A DNA stretch of 64,000 nucleotides. It comes from Gluconacetobacter sacchari. GTDB taxonomy: Bacteria; Pseudomonadota; Alphaproteobacteria; Acetobacterales; Acetobacteraceae. The stretch lies in assembly GCF_014174255.1 (NCBI RefSeq), contig NZ_JABEQJ010000006.1, positions 1 to 64,000 on the forward strand, written 5' to 3'. The notes beneath the pieces were generated by a model. The model had not been told where the DNA came from and did not search any database. It was given only the letters and a program-made list of their open reading frames with translations. The stretch's first letter is position 1; every line of letters starts with the position of its first letter. Both the position numbers and the translations under genes were made by a program. Below are positions 52,646-61,888 of this stretch, one piece after another.

Positions 52646-53716
52646 ATGAGCGACGATCTCGAAACCCTGCGGCGGGAGACGCTGGCCGCGCTGGCCGCCG
52701 CCGGCGACCGGCGGGAATGGGATGCCGTGCGCGTGGGCACGCTGGGCAGGTCGGGCCGGCTGACCGGGCTGCTGAAGGAACTGGGCCGGATGTCGCCCGA
52801 CGAACGCAAGCTGCGCGGCGGGGCGCTGAACCGGCTGCGCGACGATCTGTCGCGCGCCATCGAGGAGCGGGGCGCGGAGATCGAGGCCGCGATCCTGAAT
52901 GCGCGCCTCGCCTCGGAGCGGGTGGACGTGACGTTGCCCGCCCGCCCGGAAGCGCAGGGGGCGATCCATCCGATCAGCCGCACCATGGAGGAGATGACCG
53001 CCATTTTCGGCGCCATGGGCTTCAAGGTCGCCGAGGGGCCCGATATCGAGACCGACTGGCATAATTTCTCGGCGCTCAATACGCCCGACCATCATCCGGC
53101 GCGCACCGACCAGGATACGTTCTATCTGCCGGCCGAGGCGGGCAGTCCGCGCGAGCGCGTGCTGCGCACCCAGACGTCGGGCGTGCAGATCCGCACCATG
53201 CTGGGCGAGGCGCCGCCGATCCGCGTCATCGTGCCCGGGCGGACCTATCGCGCCGACCATGACGCCACCCATTCGCCGATGTTCCATCAGTGCGAGGGGC
53301 TGGTGATCGACCGGGGGATCACGCTGGCGCATCTGAAAGGGTGCCTGATCGATTTCCTGCGTGCCTATTTCGGCCAGCCCAGCCTGCCGGTGCGCTTCCG
53401 GGCCTCGTATTTCCCGTTCACCGAGCCGTCGATGGAGGTCGATATCGGCTGGTCGCGCAGGACCGGCGAGATCGGCGGCGGCGGCGACTGGCTGGAGGTC
53501 CTGGGCTCGGGCATGGTGCATCCGCGCGTGCTGGCCAATTGCGGGCTGGACCCGCGCGAATGGCAGGGCTTTGCCTTCGGGATGGGGATCGAGCGGCTGA
53601 CGATGCTGCGTCACGGCATTCCGGACCTGCGTTCGTTCTATGAGAGCGACGTGCGCTGGCTGCGCCATTACGGCAGCAGCCCGCTGTCCCCGGCCCTGCT
53701 GCATGAAGGTCTGTGA
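52646..53716 (+). CDS. pheS: Phenylalanine-tRNA ligase alpha subunit
   Basis: A 356-residue class II aminoacyl-tRNA synthetase subunit: N-terminal coiled-coil, then motif 2 region (FHQCEGLVIDRGI), FTEPSMEVDI and motif 3 GFAFGMGIERLTM. Catalyses charging of tRNA-Phe with the beta subunit. ATG 52646 (MSDDLETLRRETLAALAAAG) sets the usual length. Three bases before pheT. Confidence 0.97.
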   Translation: MSDDLETLRRETLAALAAAGDRREWDAVRVGTLGRSGRLTGLLKELGRMSPDERKLRGGALNRLRDDLSRAIEERGAEIEAAILNARLASERVDVTLPARPEAQGAIHPISRTMEEMTAIFGAMGFKVAEGPDIETDWHNFSALNTPDHHPARTDQDTFYLPAEAGSPRERVLRTQTSGVQIRTMLGEAPPIRVIVPGRTYRADHDATHSPMFHQCEGLVIDRGITLAHLKGCLIDFLRAYFGQPSLPVRFRASYFPFTEPSMEVDIGWSRRTGEIGGGGDWLEVLGSGMVHPRVLANCGLDPREWQGFAFGMGIERLTMLRHGIPDLRSFYESDVRWLRHYGSSPLSPALLHEGL

Positions 53717-53719
53717 TCG

Positions 53720-56188
53720 ATGAAGTTCACCCTGTCCTGGCTGCGCGACCATCTGAACACCGATGCCACGGTCGATGAGATCTGCGCCAAGCTGAACACG
53801 ATCGGGCTGGAGGTGGAGGGGATCGAGGACCCCGGCGCCAGGCTGGCCCCCTTTCGCACCGCGCGCATCGTCGAGGCCGTTCAGCACCCCAATGCCGACC
53901 GGCTGCGCGTGTGCCGCGTCGATGCCGGGCCGGGCTTCGAGGAGGTGCAGGTGGTGTGCGGCGCGCCCAACGCGCGGACCGGGCTGCCGGTGATCTTCGC
54001 CCCGCCGGGGTCCTGGATTCCGGGGTTGGACATCGTCATCAAGGCCGGGTCGATCCGCGGCGAGGCCAGCGGGGGCATGCTGTGCTCGCTGCGCGAACTG
54101 GGGCTGGGCGCGGACCATGAGGGCATCGCCGAATTGCCCGAGGGCACCGCGACCGGCCAGTCCTATGCCGATTTCGCCGGGTTGAACGATCCGGTGGTCG
54201 AGATCGCGGTGACGCCGAACCGGGGCGACGCGCTGGCGGTGCGCGGGATTGCCCGCGACCTGGCGGCGGCGGGGCTGGGCCATCTGCGGCCCTGGCTGGC
54301 CGAGACGGTCGAGGGGACCTTCGAGTCGCCGATCGTGTGGGCCAATGATTTTCCCGAAGCCTGTCCGTGGGTGCTGGGGCGGACCATTCGCGGCGTACGC
54401 AATGGGCCGAGCCCGGACTGGTTGCAGAAGCGGCTGCGGGCGATCGGGCTGCGGCCGATTTCGGCGCTGGTCGATATCACCAATTTCTTCGCCTTCGATC
54501 TGGGACGGCCGCTGCATGTGTTCGATGCCGACCGGGTGACCGGCGGGCGGTTGACCCTCTGTCGGGGAGCGGGGGAGCGCTTTCGCGCGCTGGACGGGCG
54601 GGATGTCGTGGTGTCGCCCGAGGATTGCGTGATCGCCGACGCGGCCGGCGTGCAGTCGCTGGCCGGCATCATGGGCGGCGAGGCCACGGGGGCCACTGAC
54701 GGGACCACGAGCGTGTTCGTGGAATGCGCGCTGTTCGACCCGGTGCGGATCGCGTTGAGTGGCCGGCGGCTGGGGCTGCATTCCGACGCGCGGCACCGGT
54801 TCGAGCGCGGGGTGGACCAGGCGTTGCCGGTGGCGGCGCTGGAAGCGGCGACGCGGATGATCATCGAACTGTGCGGCGGCGAGGCCAGCGAAGTGGTCTC
54901 GGCCGGCGAGGCGCCGGCGTGGCAGCGCGAGGCGCATCTGCGCTTCGCGCGGATTGCCGGACTGGGCGGGCTGGACGTGCCGGCGGATGACGCCGTGGCC
55001 TCGCTGGAGGCGCTGGGCTTTGAAGTGCGCGCGCGCGACGAGGCGCGCGTGGTGGTGGATGTGCCGCCGTGGCGCAATGACATTGCCATGAAGATGGTGC
55101 TGGACCAGGCGCCGGACCTGCCGGCCGAGCGTGCGCGCATGGCCGCCGAGGGCGCCCTGGCCGTGGATTCGGAGTGCGACCTGATCGAGGAGGTGCTGCG
55201 GCTGCGCGGGCTGGATTCGATTCCGCCGGTGTCGCTGCCGCCGCTGTCCGCCGTGCCGCGCCCCGCCCTGACGCCGCGCCAGACGCGGACGGCGACCGCG
55301 CGGCGGGTGCTGGCGGCGCGGGGGCTGATGGAAACGGTGGCCTATTCCTTTGCCGGGCAGGAAGCGTGCGCGCGCTTTGGCGCGGTACCGGAAAGCCTGC
55401 GCCTGCTGAACCCGATCGCCGCCGACCTGGACCAGATGCGCCCGACGCCGCTGGTCAATCTGCTGGCGGCCGTCGAGCGGAATGCGGCGCGCGGTTATCC
55501 CGACCTGGGGCTGTTCGAGGTCGGGGCGGGTTTCTCGGACGCCGGGCAGAGCCAGATTGCCGCCGCCCTGCGCGGCGGCCATGCGCCGCGCTTTCCCGGC
55601 CGCGCGGCGGAGCCGGTCGATCTGTGGGATGTGAAGGCCGACGCGATGGCGGTTCTGGCCGCGCTGGGTGCGCCGGTCGAGGGGATCAGCGTGACGGCGG
55701 ATGCGCCGGGCCATTATCATCCCGGCCGTTCCGGCGTGCTGCGGCAGGGGCCGAAGATCGTGCTGGGCGTGTTCGGGCAGTTGCATCCGGCCCTGCTGGC
55801 CGGGCGCGGGCTGGACCGGCCGGTGGTGGGGTTCGAACTGTTCCTTGACGCGGTTCCCGAGCCCAAGCGGCGACGGCGGGCGGCGCCCGAACTGTCGCCG
55901 TTCCAGCCGGTGCATCGCGATTTCGCGTTTGTCGTCGGGCGGGATGTGGCGGCCGAGACCGTGCTGCGCGCGGCGCGGGGGGCCGAGCGGACGCTGATTT
56001 CCGGCGTGCGGCTGTTCGATGTCTATGAAGGCGACAAGGTGCCCGAGGGCAGCAGGTCGCTGGGTGTCGAGGTGACGTTGCAGCCCCTCACGGCCAGCCT
56101 GACCGATGCCGAGATCGACGCCGTGTCCGCCGCCGTGGTGGCGGCGGTGCAGAAGGCGTGCGGCGCGAGCCTGCGGGGGGACGGCTAG
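53720..56188 (+). CDS. pheT: Phenylalanine-tRNA ligase beta subunit
   Basis: An 822-residue subunit with the N-terminal tRNA-binding (EMAP-like) domain (residues about 40-150), B3/B4 editing domain near 210-390 (including DITNFF and LAGIMGGEATG), B5 domain and the C-terminal FDX-ACB domain (SPFQPVHRDFAFVVGRDVAA). Opening MKFTLSWLRDHL is canonical. In operon with pheS and followed after 5 bases by lpxB. Confidence 0.97.
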   Translation: MKFTLSWLRDHLNTDATVDEICAKLNTIGLEVEGIEDPGARLAPFRTARIVEAVQHPNADRLRVCRVDAGPGFEEVQVVCGAPNARTGLPVIFAPPGSWIPGLDIVIKAGSIRGEASGGMLCSLRELGLGADHEGIAELPEGTATGQSYADFAGLNDPVVEIAVTPNRGDALAVRGIARDLAAAGLGHLRPWLAETVEGTFESPIVWANDFPEACPWVLGRTIRGVRNGPSPDWLQKRLRAIGLRPISALVDITNFFAFDLGRPLHVFDADRVTGGRLTLCRGAGERFRALDGRDVVVSPEDCVIADAAGVQSLAGIMGGEATGATDGTTSVFVECALFDPVRIALSGRRLGLHSDARHRFERGVDQALPVAALEAATRMIIELCGGEASEVVSAGEAPAWQREAHLRFARIAGLGGLDVPADDAVASLEALGFEVRARDEARVVVDVPPWRNDIAMKMVLDQAPDLPAERARMAAEGALAVDSECDLIEEVLRLRGLDSIPPVSLPPLSAVPRPALTPRQTRTATARRVLAARGLMETVAYSFAGQEACARFGAVPESLRLLNPIAADLDQMRPTPLVNLLAAVERNAARGYPDLGLFEVGAGFSDAGQSQIAAALRGGHAPRFPGRAAEPVDLWDVKADAMAVLAALGAPVEGISVTADAPGHYHPGRSGVLRQGPKIVLGVFGQLHPALLAGRGLDRPVVGFELFLDAVPEPKRRRRAAPELSPFQPVHRDFAFVVGRDVAAETVLRAARGAERTLISGVRLFDVYEGDKVPEGSRSLGVEVTLQPLTASLTDAEIDAVSAAVVAAVQKACGASLRGDG

Positions 56189-56193
56189 CCCCC

Positions 56194-57366
56194 ATGGCGG
56201 ACGCCGCGCACGGGCGGACGGTCTGGCTGCTGGCCGGCGAGGCGAGCGGCGACGTGCTGGGCGCGCGCCTGATGACGGCGCTGCGTCGGCGTGACCCGGC
56301 GCTGCGCTTCGCCGGGGTCGGCGGTGTGCGGATGGAGGCGGCGGGACTGCGCAGCCTGTTTCCGCTGCGCGACCTGGCGGTGATGGGGCTGGTGGAGGTG
56401 CTGCCCCGGCTGCGGCATCTGTCGCGCCGGCTGGACCAGGCGGTCGCGGACATCGCGGCGACGCGGCCGGACCTGGTGGTGACGATCGACAGTCCGGGCT
56501 TTACCCTGCGGCTGCTGCGCCGCATCGCCGATCTGGGCATTCCGCGCGCGCATTATGTCGCGCCGCAGGTCTGGGCGTGGCGGGAGCATCGGGTGCGGGA
56601 ATTTCCCGGCCTGTGGGACCGGCTGCTGTGCCTGTTGCCGTTCGAGCCCGGGTTTTTCGGCCGGCATGGGCTCGATGCCCGTTTCGTCGGCCATCCGGTG
56701 CTGCAATCCGGGGTCGATCGGGGGGATGGCGCGGCGTTCCGCGCGCGTCATGGCATTGCGCCGGAGACGCCGGTGCTGATCCTGATGCCGGGCAGCCGCC
56801 GGTCGGAGGCACCGCGCCTGCTGCCAGTGCTGGGGCGGACGCTGCGCATCCTGATGGCGACCTGTCCGGGGATCGTGCCGGTGGTGCCGGTGTCGCCCGT
56901 GGTGGCGGACATGGTGCGGCGGGGGGTGGCCGACTGGCCCGTGCGGCCGATCGTGGTGACCGACCTGGCGGAAAAGCACGATGCCTTCGCGGCGGCGGGG
57001 GCGGCGCTGACCAAATCGGGGACCTCGACCCTGGAACTGGCACTGGCCGGGGTGCCGATGGCCGTGACCTATCGCGTCAACCCGATCACGGCGGCGCTGG
57101 CGCGGCGGCTGATCCGCGTGCCTTATGTCGCCATGGTCAATCTGCTGGCCGGGCATCGGCTGGTGCCGGAACTGTTGCAGGAACGCTGCCGGCCGGACCT
57201 GCTGGCGGAAACCGTGCATCGGCTGTTGACCGACGGGTGCAGTGCCGACCTGCAACGGGCGGGTTTTCGTGCCATCGCGGCCGGGCTGGCCGCGCCGGAG
57301 GGGGAGCCGGATGACGCGGCGGCGGCTGAGTTGATGGCGGTGCTGGACGGGATCCGCGTCGGGTAG
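56194..57366 (+). CDS. lpxB: Lipid-A-disaccharide synthase
   Basis: A 390-residue GT19 enzyme that joins UDP-2,3-diacyl-GlcN with lipid X to form lipid A disaccharide at the inner membrane. Motifs: LLAGEASGDVLGARLM, IDSPGFTLRLLRR, HYVAPQVWAWREHR and KSGTSTLELALAGVPMAV. ATG 56194 lies five bases after pheT, so it may be cotranscribed. Together with the LpxR-like gene elsewhere in the window it shows full lipid A handling capacity. Confidence 0.96.
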   Translation: MADAAHGRTVWLLAGEASGDVLGARLMTALRRRDPALRFAGVGGVRMEAAGLRSLFPLRDLAVMGLVEVLPRLRHLSRRLDQAVADIAATRPDLVVTIDSPGFTLRLLRRIADLGIPRAHYVAPQVWAWREHRVREFPGLWDRLLCLLPFEPGFFGRHGLDARFVGHPVLQSGVDRGDGAAFRARHGIAPETPVLILMPGSRRSEAPRLLPVLGRTLRILMATCPGIVPVVPVSPVVADMVRRGVADWPVRPIVVTDLAEKHDAFAAAGAALTKSGTSTLELALAGVPMAVTYRVNPITAALARRLIRVPYVAMVNLLAGHRLVPELLQERCRPDLLAETVHRLLTDGCSADLQRAGFRAIAAGLAAPEGEPDDAAAAELMAVLDGIRVG

Positions 57367-57379
57367 GCGGGGGATCGGG

Positions 57380-57700
57380 TTACTGCCCCTGTCCTGGTCC
57401 CGGTCCGGCGCGCAGCATGGTGGCGATGGTTTCGAACGGTTCGAGAGAGAAGACGAGTTCGATCGGGACGTCGAAGACGCGGGCGATCTTCATCGCCAGT
57501 TCCAGGCTGGGTGGGTAGTCGCCCCGTTCCAGGAAGCCGATCGTCTGGGGATTGACGTCCAGACGTTCCGCGAGGGTTTTTCGCGTCCAGCCCCGCTCGG
57601 CCCTGAACATGCCGATCCGGTTGAAGATGCCCAAGGATGGGGTTGCGCGCGGGCGATGACGGCGCGCAGCCGGGGCGGGCGACGAAATCGGTCGGTCCAT
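57380..57700 (-). CDS. XRE-family helix-turn-helix regulator
   Basis: A 106-residue DNA-binding protein. After a 25-residue basic N-terminal tail, the XRE HTH reads NRIGMFRAERGWTRKTLAER, then NPQTIGFLERGDYPPSLELA and IARVFDVPIELVFS. Small single-domain repressor; targets unknown. Convergent with lpxB and divergent from nothing obvious; the AT-rich 175-base region upstream probably holds its promoter. Confidence 0.85.
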   Translation of the reverse strand: MDRPISSPAPAARRHRPRATPSLGIFNRIGMFRAERGWTRKTLAERLDVNPQTIGFLERGDYPPSLELAMKIARVFDVPIELVFSLEPFETIATMLRAGPGPGQGQ

Positions 57701-57875
57701 GATCTGCTGTCCCTGTTCCGCTGTTCTGAGCGGACAAGTCTAGACCATGCGGGTCTTCTATTATCTTGCTGTATTATAACGGTTTTTATGGGGATATCGG
57801 TCGCGCCTGTCCGGTTGTGGACGAACTGTCCGGAACCGGACGGCCGGGCGGAAGCGTCAAGCCGGGGCGTGCGCG

Positions 57876-58040
57876 TTACCGTCCTGCCGAGTCGGCTGGT
57901 GCCGGGGGCGCGCCCTGGACCGTGCTGTGCAGGGCCGTGAAGGCCGAGTGGAGCGTGTAGACGCCCAGCCCGAGGGTCATCACGAGCAGGATGGCGAGAA
58001 AGACGCGCTTGCCGGCGGGCGAGGGGTCGGGCGTGGTCAT
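57876..58040 (-). CDS. 54-residue single-pass membrane protein
   Basis: Minus-strand frame from ATG 58040 to TAA 57876. It begins MTTPDPSPAGKRVFLAILLV and continues MTLGLGVYTLHSAFTALHST, so a short cytoplasmic N-terminus is followed by one membrane helix and a small Pro/Ala tail. No family known to me. It is 36 bases after the hisI stop on the same strand, so possibly in one transcript. Confidence 0.55.
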   Translation of the reverse strand: MTTPDPSPAGKRVFLAILLVMTLGLGVYTLHSAFTALHSTVQGAPPAPADSAGR

Positions 58041-58076
58041 GGGGTGAACCTGCGTGGATGGGGCGGGAAAAGACGG

Positions 58077-58508
58077 TCAGCCGCGCCCGTACAGCGTGTC
58101 GGCGGCGACCAGCGGCGCGCTGGTCTCGACCAGTCCTTCGGGGCGCATGGCGTTGAAGAAGCAGCTTCGGCGGCCGGTATGGCAGGCGACGCCGGTCTGG
58201 TCGACCAGCAGCAGCACCGCGTCGCGGTCGCAGTCCAGGCGGGCCTCGACCAGCGTCTGCACCTGGCCGGAGGTCTCGCCCTTGCGCCACAGGGCGTTGC
58301 GGCTGCGCGAGTAGTAGCAGACGCGGCCGGTGCGCAGCGTTTCGTCGAGCGCCGCGCGGTTCATCCAGGCCAGCATCAGGACCTCGCCCGTGTCGTGCTG
58401 CTGGGCGATGGCGGCGACCAGGCCGGTGGCGTCGAAACGCACGGTGTCGAGCATGCCGGCGCGGGTGGCGGCGTCCGGCGCGATGCAGGGGGCGGTGGTG
58501 TCGGTCAT
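58077..58508 (-). CDS. hisI: Phosphoribosyl-AMP cyclohydrolase
   Basis: A 143-residue single-domain enzyme of histidine biosynthesis that opens the PR-AMP ring. Zinc/active-site motifs [20 protein letters not shown] and CFF are present, plus [23 protein letters not shown] 58508 ([14 protein letters not shown]) is preferred to an upstream codon. The separate hisE-type domain is not fused here. Confidence 0.95.
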   Translation of the reverse strand: MTDTTAPCIAPDAATRAGMLDTVRFDATGLVAAIAQQHDTGEVLMLAWMNRAALDETLRTGRVCYYSRSRNALWRKGETSGQVQTLVEARLDCDRDAVLLLVDQTGVACHTGRRSCFFNAMRPEGLVETSAPLVAADTLYGRG

Positions 58509-58563
58509 GGCGGCACAACACTCCATGGCGCCGCGCCTGTCCAGCGGGCGCGGTGTAATCCGG

Positions 58564-59406
58564 TCAGTCCCCTGGCGCGTCGGCTTCCGACAGGGGGAGC
58601 CAGGCTGGGATGTGGACCTGCACCGAATGGCCGTCTTCCGTGGTCAGTTCGCCGCTGCGGTGGGCGAGACGCACCATCGCCAGGCCCTGGCCGTCGCGGG
58701 ACGAGGCCATGTGTCCGGCCTCCTTCCCGGCCTGGAGCAGGGGGGTGCCGGGCGGCGGCAGGGCGGTGCCGGAGACCGGCAGCAGCTTGCGCTTGACCAG
58801 GCCGCGATAGCGGGTGCGGGCGGTGAGTTCCTGGCCCATATAGCAGCCCTTGGTCCAGGAAATGCCGTTCAGCGCCTCGAAATTGGCTTCCAGCAGCAGG
58901 GTCTTGCCTTCCTCGCAGTCACGCGAGCCGTCGGGCAGGCCCAGCGCCAGGCGGTGGGCGTCGTAGGCGGCGTGGTCGGCCGCGCCTTCCGCCGGGCGCG
59001 GCAGCAGCAGCCGCCAGCCGGCTTCGGCCAGGCGCGGATCGGGGGCGCCGATGGTGGAATCGAGCATCGGGGGCACCGCGCCCCAGGCGGCGTGGACGGC
59101 GAATCCGGTCTCGTCGATCGAGACGTCGGAGCGCAGGCGGTAGCGCAGCAGGCGCTGGCGCAGCATGGCGGCCTGGGCGGCCTCGCACTCCAGCAGCAGG
59201 CGCGTGCCGTCCGGGTCGGCGAACAGGAAGAAATCGGCCACCCACCGGCCCTGCGCCGTCAGCAGCGCGGCCCAGACCGCGTGGCCGGGGGCGACGGCCG
59301 TGACATCGTTGGAGACCAGTCCCTGGAGGAAACTGTGCCGGTCGAGCCCGGAGAGGGCCAGCACGGCCCGGTCCGGAAGGTGGGCGAGATGTGTCGGGTC
59401 AACCAT
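58564..59406 (-). CDS. ygfZ: YgfZ/GcvT-type folate-binding protein (Fe-S assembly)
   Basis: A 280-residue protein with the family signature [20 protein letters not shown] (conserved Cys) and an N-terminal GcvT-like fold ([19 protein letters not shown]). It assists maturation or repair of some iron-sulfur enzymes, using folate. On the minus strand ahead of hisI. Confidence 0.92.
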   Translation of the reverse strand: MVDPTHLAHLPDRAVLALSGLDRHSFLQGLVSNDVTAVAPGHAVWAALLTAQGRWVADFFLFADPDGTRLLLECEAAQAAMLRQRLLRYRLRSDVSIDETGFAVHAAWGAVPPMLDSTIGAPDPRLAEAGWRLLLPRPAEGAADHAAYDAHRLALGLPDGSRDCEEGKTLLLEANFEALNGISWTKGCYMGQELTARTRYRGLVKRKLLPVSGTALPPPGTPLLQAGKEAGHMASSRDGQGLAMVRLAHRSGELTTEDGHSVQVHIPAWLPLSEADAPGD

Positions 59407-59537
59407 GGTGTCTGATCCTATAGCCCGGGAATGGCGTGGGGCCTATCGCGTTCGAACGGAATGGATGTGGGGGCAGGCACGGCGTTGGTGGAGAGGGCGA
59501 TTTCGCCGGGCCGGGCGATGGGCTAGTCTGGCGCCGC

Positions 59538-60440
59538 ATGCGGATCCTGTTCATTACCTCCACACGGCTGGGCGACGCGGTGCTGTCCACCGGATTGCTG
59601 GCTGTCCTGCTGGCCCGCTATCCGCGGGCACGCTTTACCATCGCCTGCGGGCCGGTGGCGGCCGGGTTGTTCGAGGCGATGCCCGGGCGCGAGCGCACCA
59701 TCGTCGTGACCAAGCGCAGATATGACCTGCACTGGCTCTCGCTGTGGCGCGCCTGTGTGGGGGTGCGGTGGGACCTGTGCGTGGATTTGCGGGGCTCGGC
59801 GGTGACGCTGTTTCTGGCGGCGCGGCGGCGGGCGATCATGCGCGGCGGGCGGCGGCAGGGGGCGCGGGTGGCGCATCTGGGCGCGGTGCTGGGCCTGTCG
59901 CCGCCGCCGTTGCCGGTGATGTGGATGGCGGCGGCCGACCGGGCGCTGGCCCAGGCGATGCTGCCCGACGGGCCGGTCTGGCTGGCGCTGGCGCCGACGG
60001 CGAACTGGGCGGGCAAGGTGTGGCCCGCCGCGCATTTCGTCGCGCTGGCGCGGGCGTTGCGGGCGTTGCGGCCGGAGATGCGCGTCGTGATCCTGTACGG
60101 CCCCGGCGAGGCCGAGCGGCGGATGGCCGCGCCCGTGCTCGCGGCCATGCCCGATGCGGTCGATGCGGGCGGGGGGCTTGCCCTGCCGCAGGTGGCCGCG
60201 CTGCTGGCACGATGCGGGGGGTTCATCGGCAATGATTCGGGGCTGATGCATCTGTCGGCGGCGGTCGGCACGCCGACGCTGGGGGTGTTCGGGCCCAGCC
60301 GGATGTCGGAATACGGGCCGGTCGGGCGGTGCGCGCGGGGGATCGCGGCACCGGGGCCGGAAGGCAGCGCCCCGATCGCCGGGCTGGAGGTCGCGCCGGT
60401 GGTCGCGGCGGCCGTCGATCTGCTGGGGTGGAGGGCGTGA
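59538..60440 (+). CDS. Glycosyltransferase family 9 (heptosyltransferase-like)
   Basis: A 300-residue GT9 protein: RILFITSTRLGDAVLSTGLL start, central APTANWAGKVWPAAHF and FIGNDSGLMHLSAAVGTPTL, where the Asp/Ser bind the sugar nucleotide. Family members add heptose or related sugars to LPS core at the inner membrane. ATG 59538 begins the conserved sequence. The stop overlaps the next glycosyltransferase start (GTGA), so they are coupled. Confidence 0.9.
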   Translation: MRILFITSTRLGDAVLSTGLLAVLLARYPRARFTIACGPVAAGLFEAMPGRERTIVVTKRRYDLHWLSLWRACVGVRWDLCVDLRGSAVTLFLAARRRAIMRGGRRQGARVAHLGAVLGLSPPPLPVMWMAAADRALAQAMLPDGPVWLALAPTANWAGKVWPAAHFVALARALRALRPEMRVVILYGPGEAERRMAAPVLAAMPDAVDAGGGLALPQVAALLARCGGFIGNDSGLMHLSAAVGTPTLGVFGPSRMSEYGPVGRCARGIAAPGPEGSAPIAGLEVAPVVAAAVDLLGWRA

Positions 60441-61531
60441 GGACCGTTCTGGTCTATCGCGACCGGTTGCTGCCGCCCTCGGAGCAGGCCTTCATGCGGC
60501 GGCAATATATCGGGTTCCGCAGCCTGCGGCCCTGCTGGGTCGGCTGCCGGCGGGACGCGGCGGCGCCCGATCTGCCCGGCGACGTGCGGTTTCTCGGTGG
60601 CAGCGGGCCGTTGCGGCCGCTGCGTCGGGCGGCGTTCAGGCAGTTCGGCTGGGGGGCGGCGGGCGCGGTCGCCGATCTGTCGCCGGTGCTGGTGCATGCC
60701 CAGTTCGGGCGGGGCGGCGCGCTGGCGCTGCCGATGGCCCGGGCGCTGGGCGTGCCGCTGGTCGTGACCTTTCATGGTGGTGATGCCTTCAAGGACCGGC
60801 ATTATCGCCGGGGGGCGGTGCCGTCCATCTTCCGCCGCAGGTGGCGGGCATTGCAGGAATATGCATCGCTGTTCGTCTGTGTGTCCGAGGGGGTGCGCGA
60901 CAAGCTGCTGGAGCGGGGGGTGCGGCCCGGCCTGCTGGAAGTGATCCCGATCGGGGTGGAGCCGGCCGCGCCCGCCGTCGGGCCGGCCGAGCAGTTCGTG
61001 TTCGCCGGGCGGTTCGTCGACAAGAAGGGGGTATCGACGCTGATCGATGCGCTGCGGGTGCTGGCGGGGCGCGGACTGGTGCCGCCGGTGGTGCTGGCGG
61101 GTGACGGGCCGCTGCTGGGCGCGATGCGGGATTATGCCGCCGGGCTGGAGAACGTGCGTTTTACCGGCTGGCTGGCGGCCGCGGACCTGGCGGCGCGGAT
61201 GGACCGGGCGATCGCGTTGCTGGTGCCCAGCGTGGTCTCGGCCGGCGGTGATCGCGAGGGATTGCCCAGCGTGGCGGTGGAGGCGATGGCGCGCGGGGTG
61301 CCGGTGATCGGCTCCGACCAGTCGGGGCTTGAGGGCGTGCTGGAAGGCTCGGGGGCGGGGATCGTGGTGCCGGCCGCCGACCCGGTGGCGCTGGCCGATG
61401 CGATGGCGGCGATGCTGGCCCCCGGAGCCCGCGACGGGATGGCGGGGGCCGCGTTGAAGGTGGTACGGGAGGCGCTGAGCGCCCCCGTGCAGTCCGCGCG
61501 GCTGGAGGCGCGGTTGCTGTCGTTTCTGTAG
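60437..61531 (+). CDS. Glycosyltransferase family 4-type
   Basis: A 364-residue GT-B protein: HAQFGRGGALALPMARALGV acceptor side, FAGRFVDKKGVSTLIDAL and the family EX7E-like region DREGLPSVAVEAMARGVPVI for the nucleotide sugar. GTG 60437 overlaps the stop of the GT9 gene. Probably builds LPS core or an envelope glycan; sugar unknown. Confidence 0.9.
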   Translation: MRTVLVYRDRLLPPSEQAFMRRQYIGFRSLRPCWVGCRRDAAAPDLPGDVRFLGGSGPLRPLRRAAFRQFGWGAAGAVADLSPVLVHAQFGRGGALALPMARALGVPLVVTFHGGDAFKDRHYRRGAVPSIFRRRWRALQEYASLFVCVSEGVRDKLLERGVRPGLLEVIPIGVEPAAPAVGPAEQFVFAGRFVDKKGVSTLIDALRVLAGRGLVPPVVLAGDGPLLGAMRDYAAGLENVRFTGWLAAADLAARMDRAIALLVPSVVSAGGDREGLPSVAVEAMARGVPVIGSDQSGLEGVLEGSGAGIVVPAADPVALADAMAAMLAPGARDGMAGAALKVVREALSAPVQSARLEARLLSFL

Positions 61532-61534
61532 AGA

Positions 61535-61645
61535 TCATTTCACTGCCGCGAGAGCCTGATCGAGCCGATAATTGCTATGTCGGATTCGTTCGATTGCTGG
61601 ATCAAAGGCGGCCTCGATTTCCTCGCGTATCTGTGTTCTGTCCAT
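61535..61645 (-). CDS. Small ORF of 36 residues with a strong Shine-Dalgarno
   Basis: From ATG 61645, preceded by GGGAGGG with 5-6 bases spacing, to TGA 61535: begins MDRTQIREEIEAAFDPAIER and continues as a charged helix ending QALAAVK. The good ribosome site suggests a real small protein or the still intact 5' end of a gene truncated by rearrangement. The 243 bases between here and the LacI gene have no other convincing gene. Confidence 0.4.
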   Translation of the reverse strand: MDRTQIREEIEAAFDPAIERIRHSNYRLDQALAAVK

Positions 61646-61888
61646 CAATTTCCCTCCCGGCAGATCCACAGCTCCACCAGCATGCCCGATTACCTGAAGA
61701 TTGGGCCGGGAAGATTGAAACGATGTCGTCGGATCTCACAAAACGATCTATGTCGGGCAAGAACCTGCAAGTCATGTCGGGCGCGGATGGTATCACAAGC
61801 AGGCCCTTGGCGTGTTTTCGAAAGTCGTTGCAGTGCGTCGGCCCTGGAAGGGTGGCGAGATGGTCAGGCGTGCTGGAGAATTGCCCAA

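Noticed and set aside
52562-55915. A 1117-residue open frame on the minus strand over pheS/pheT
   Set aside because: It is antisense to two unmistakable genes, is Arg/Pro/His-rich without domains, and arises from high GC content.
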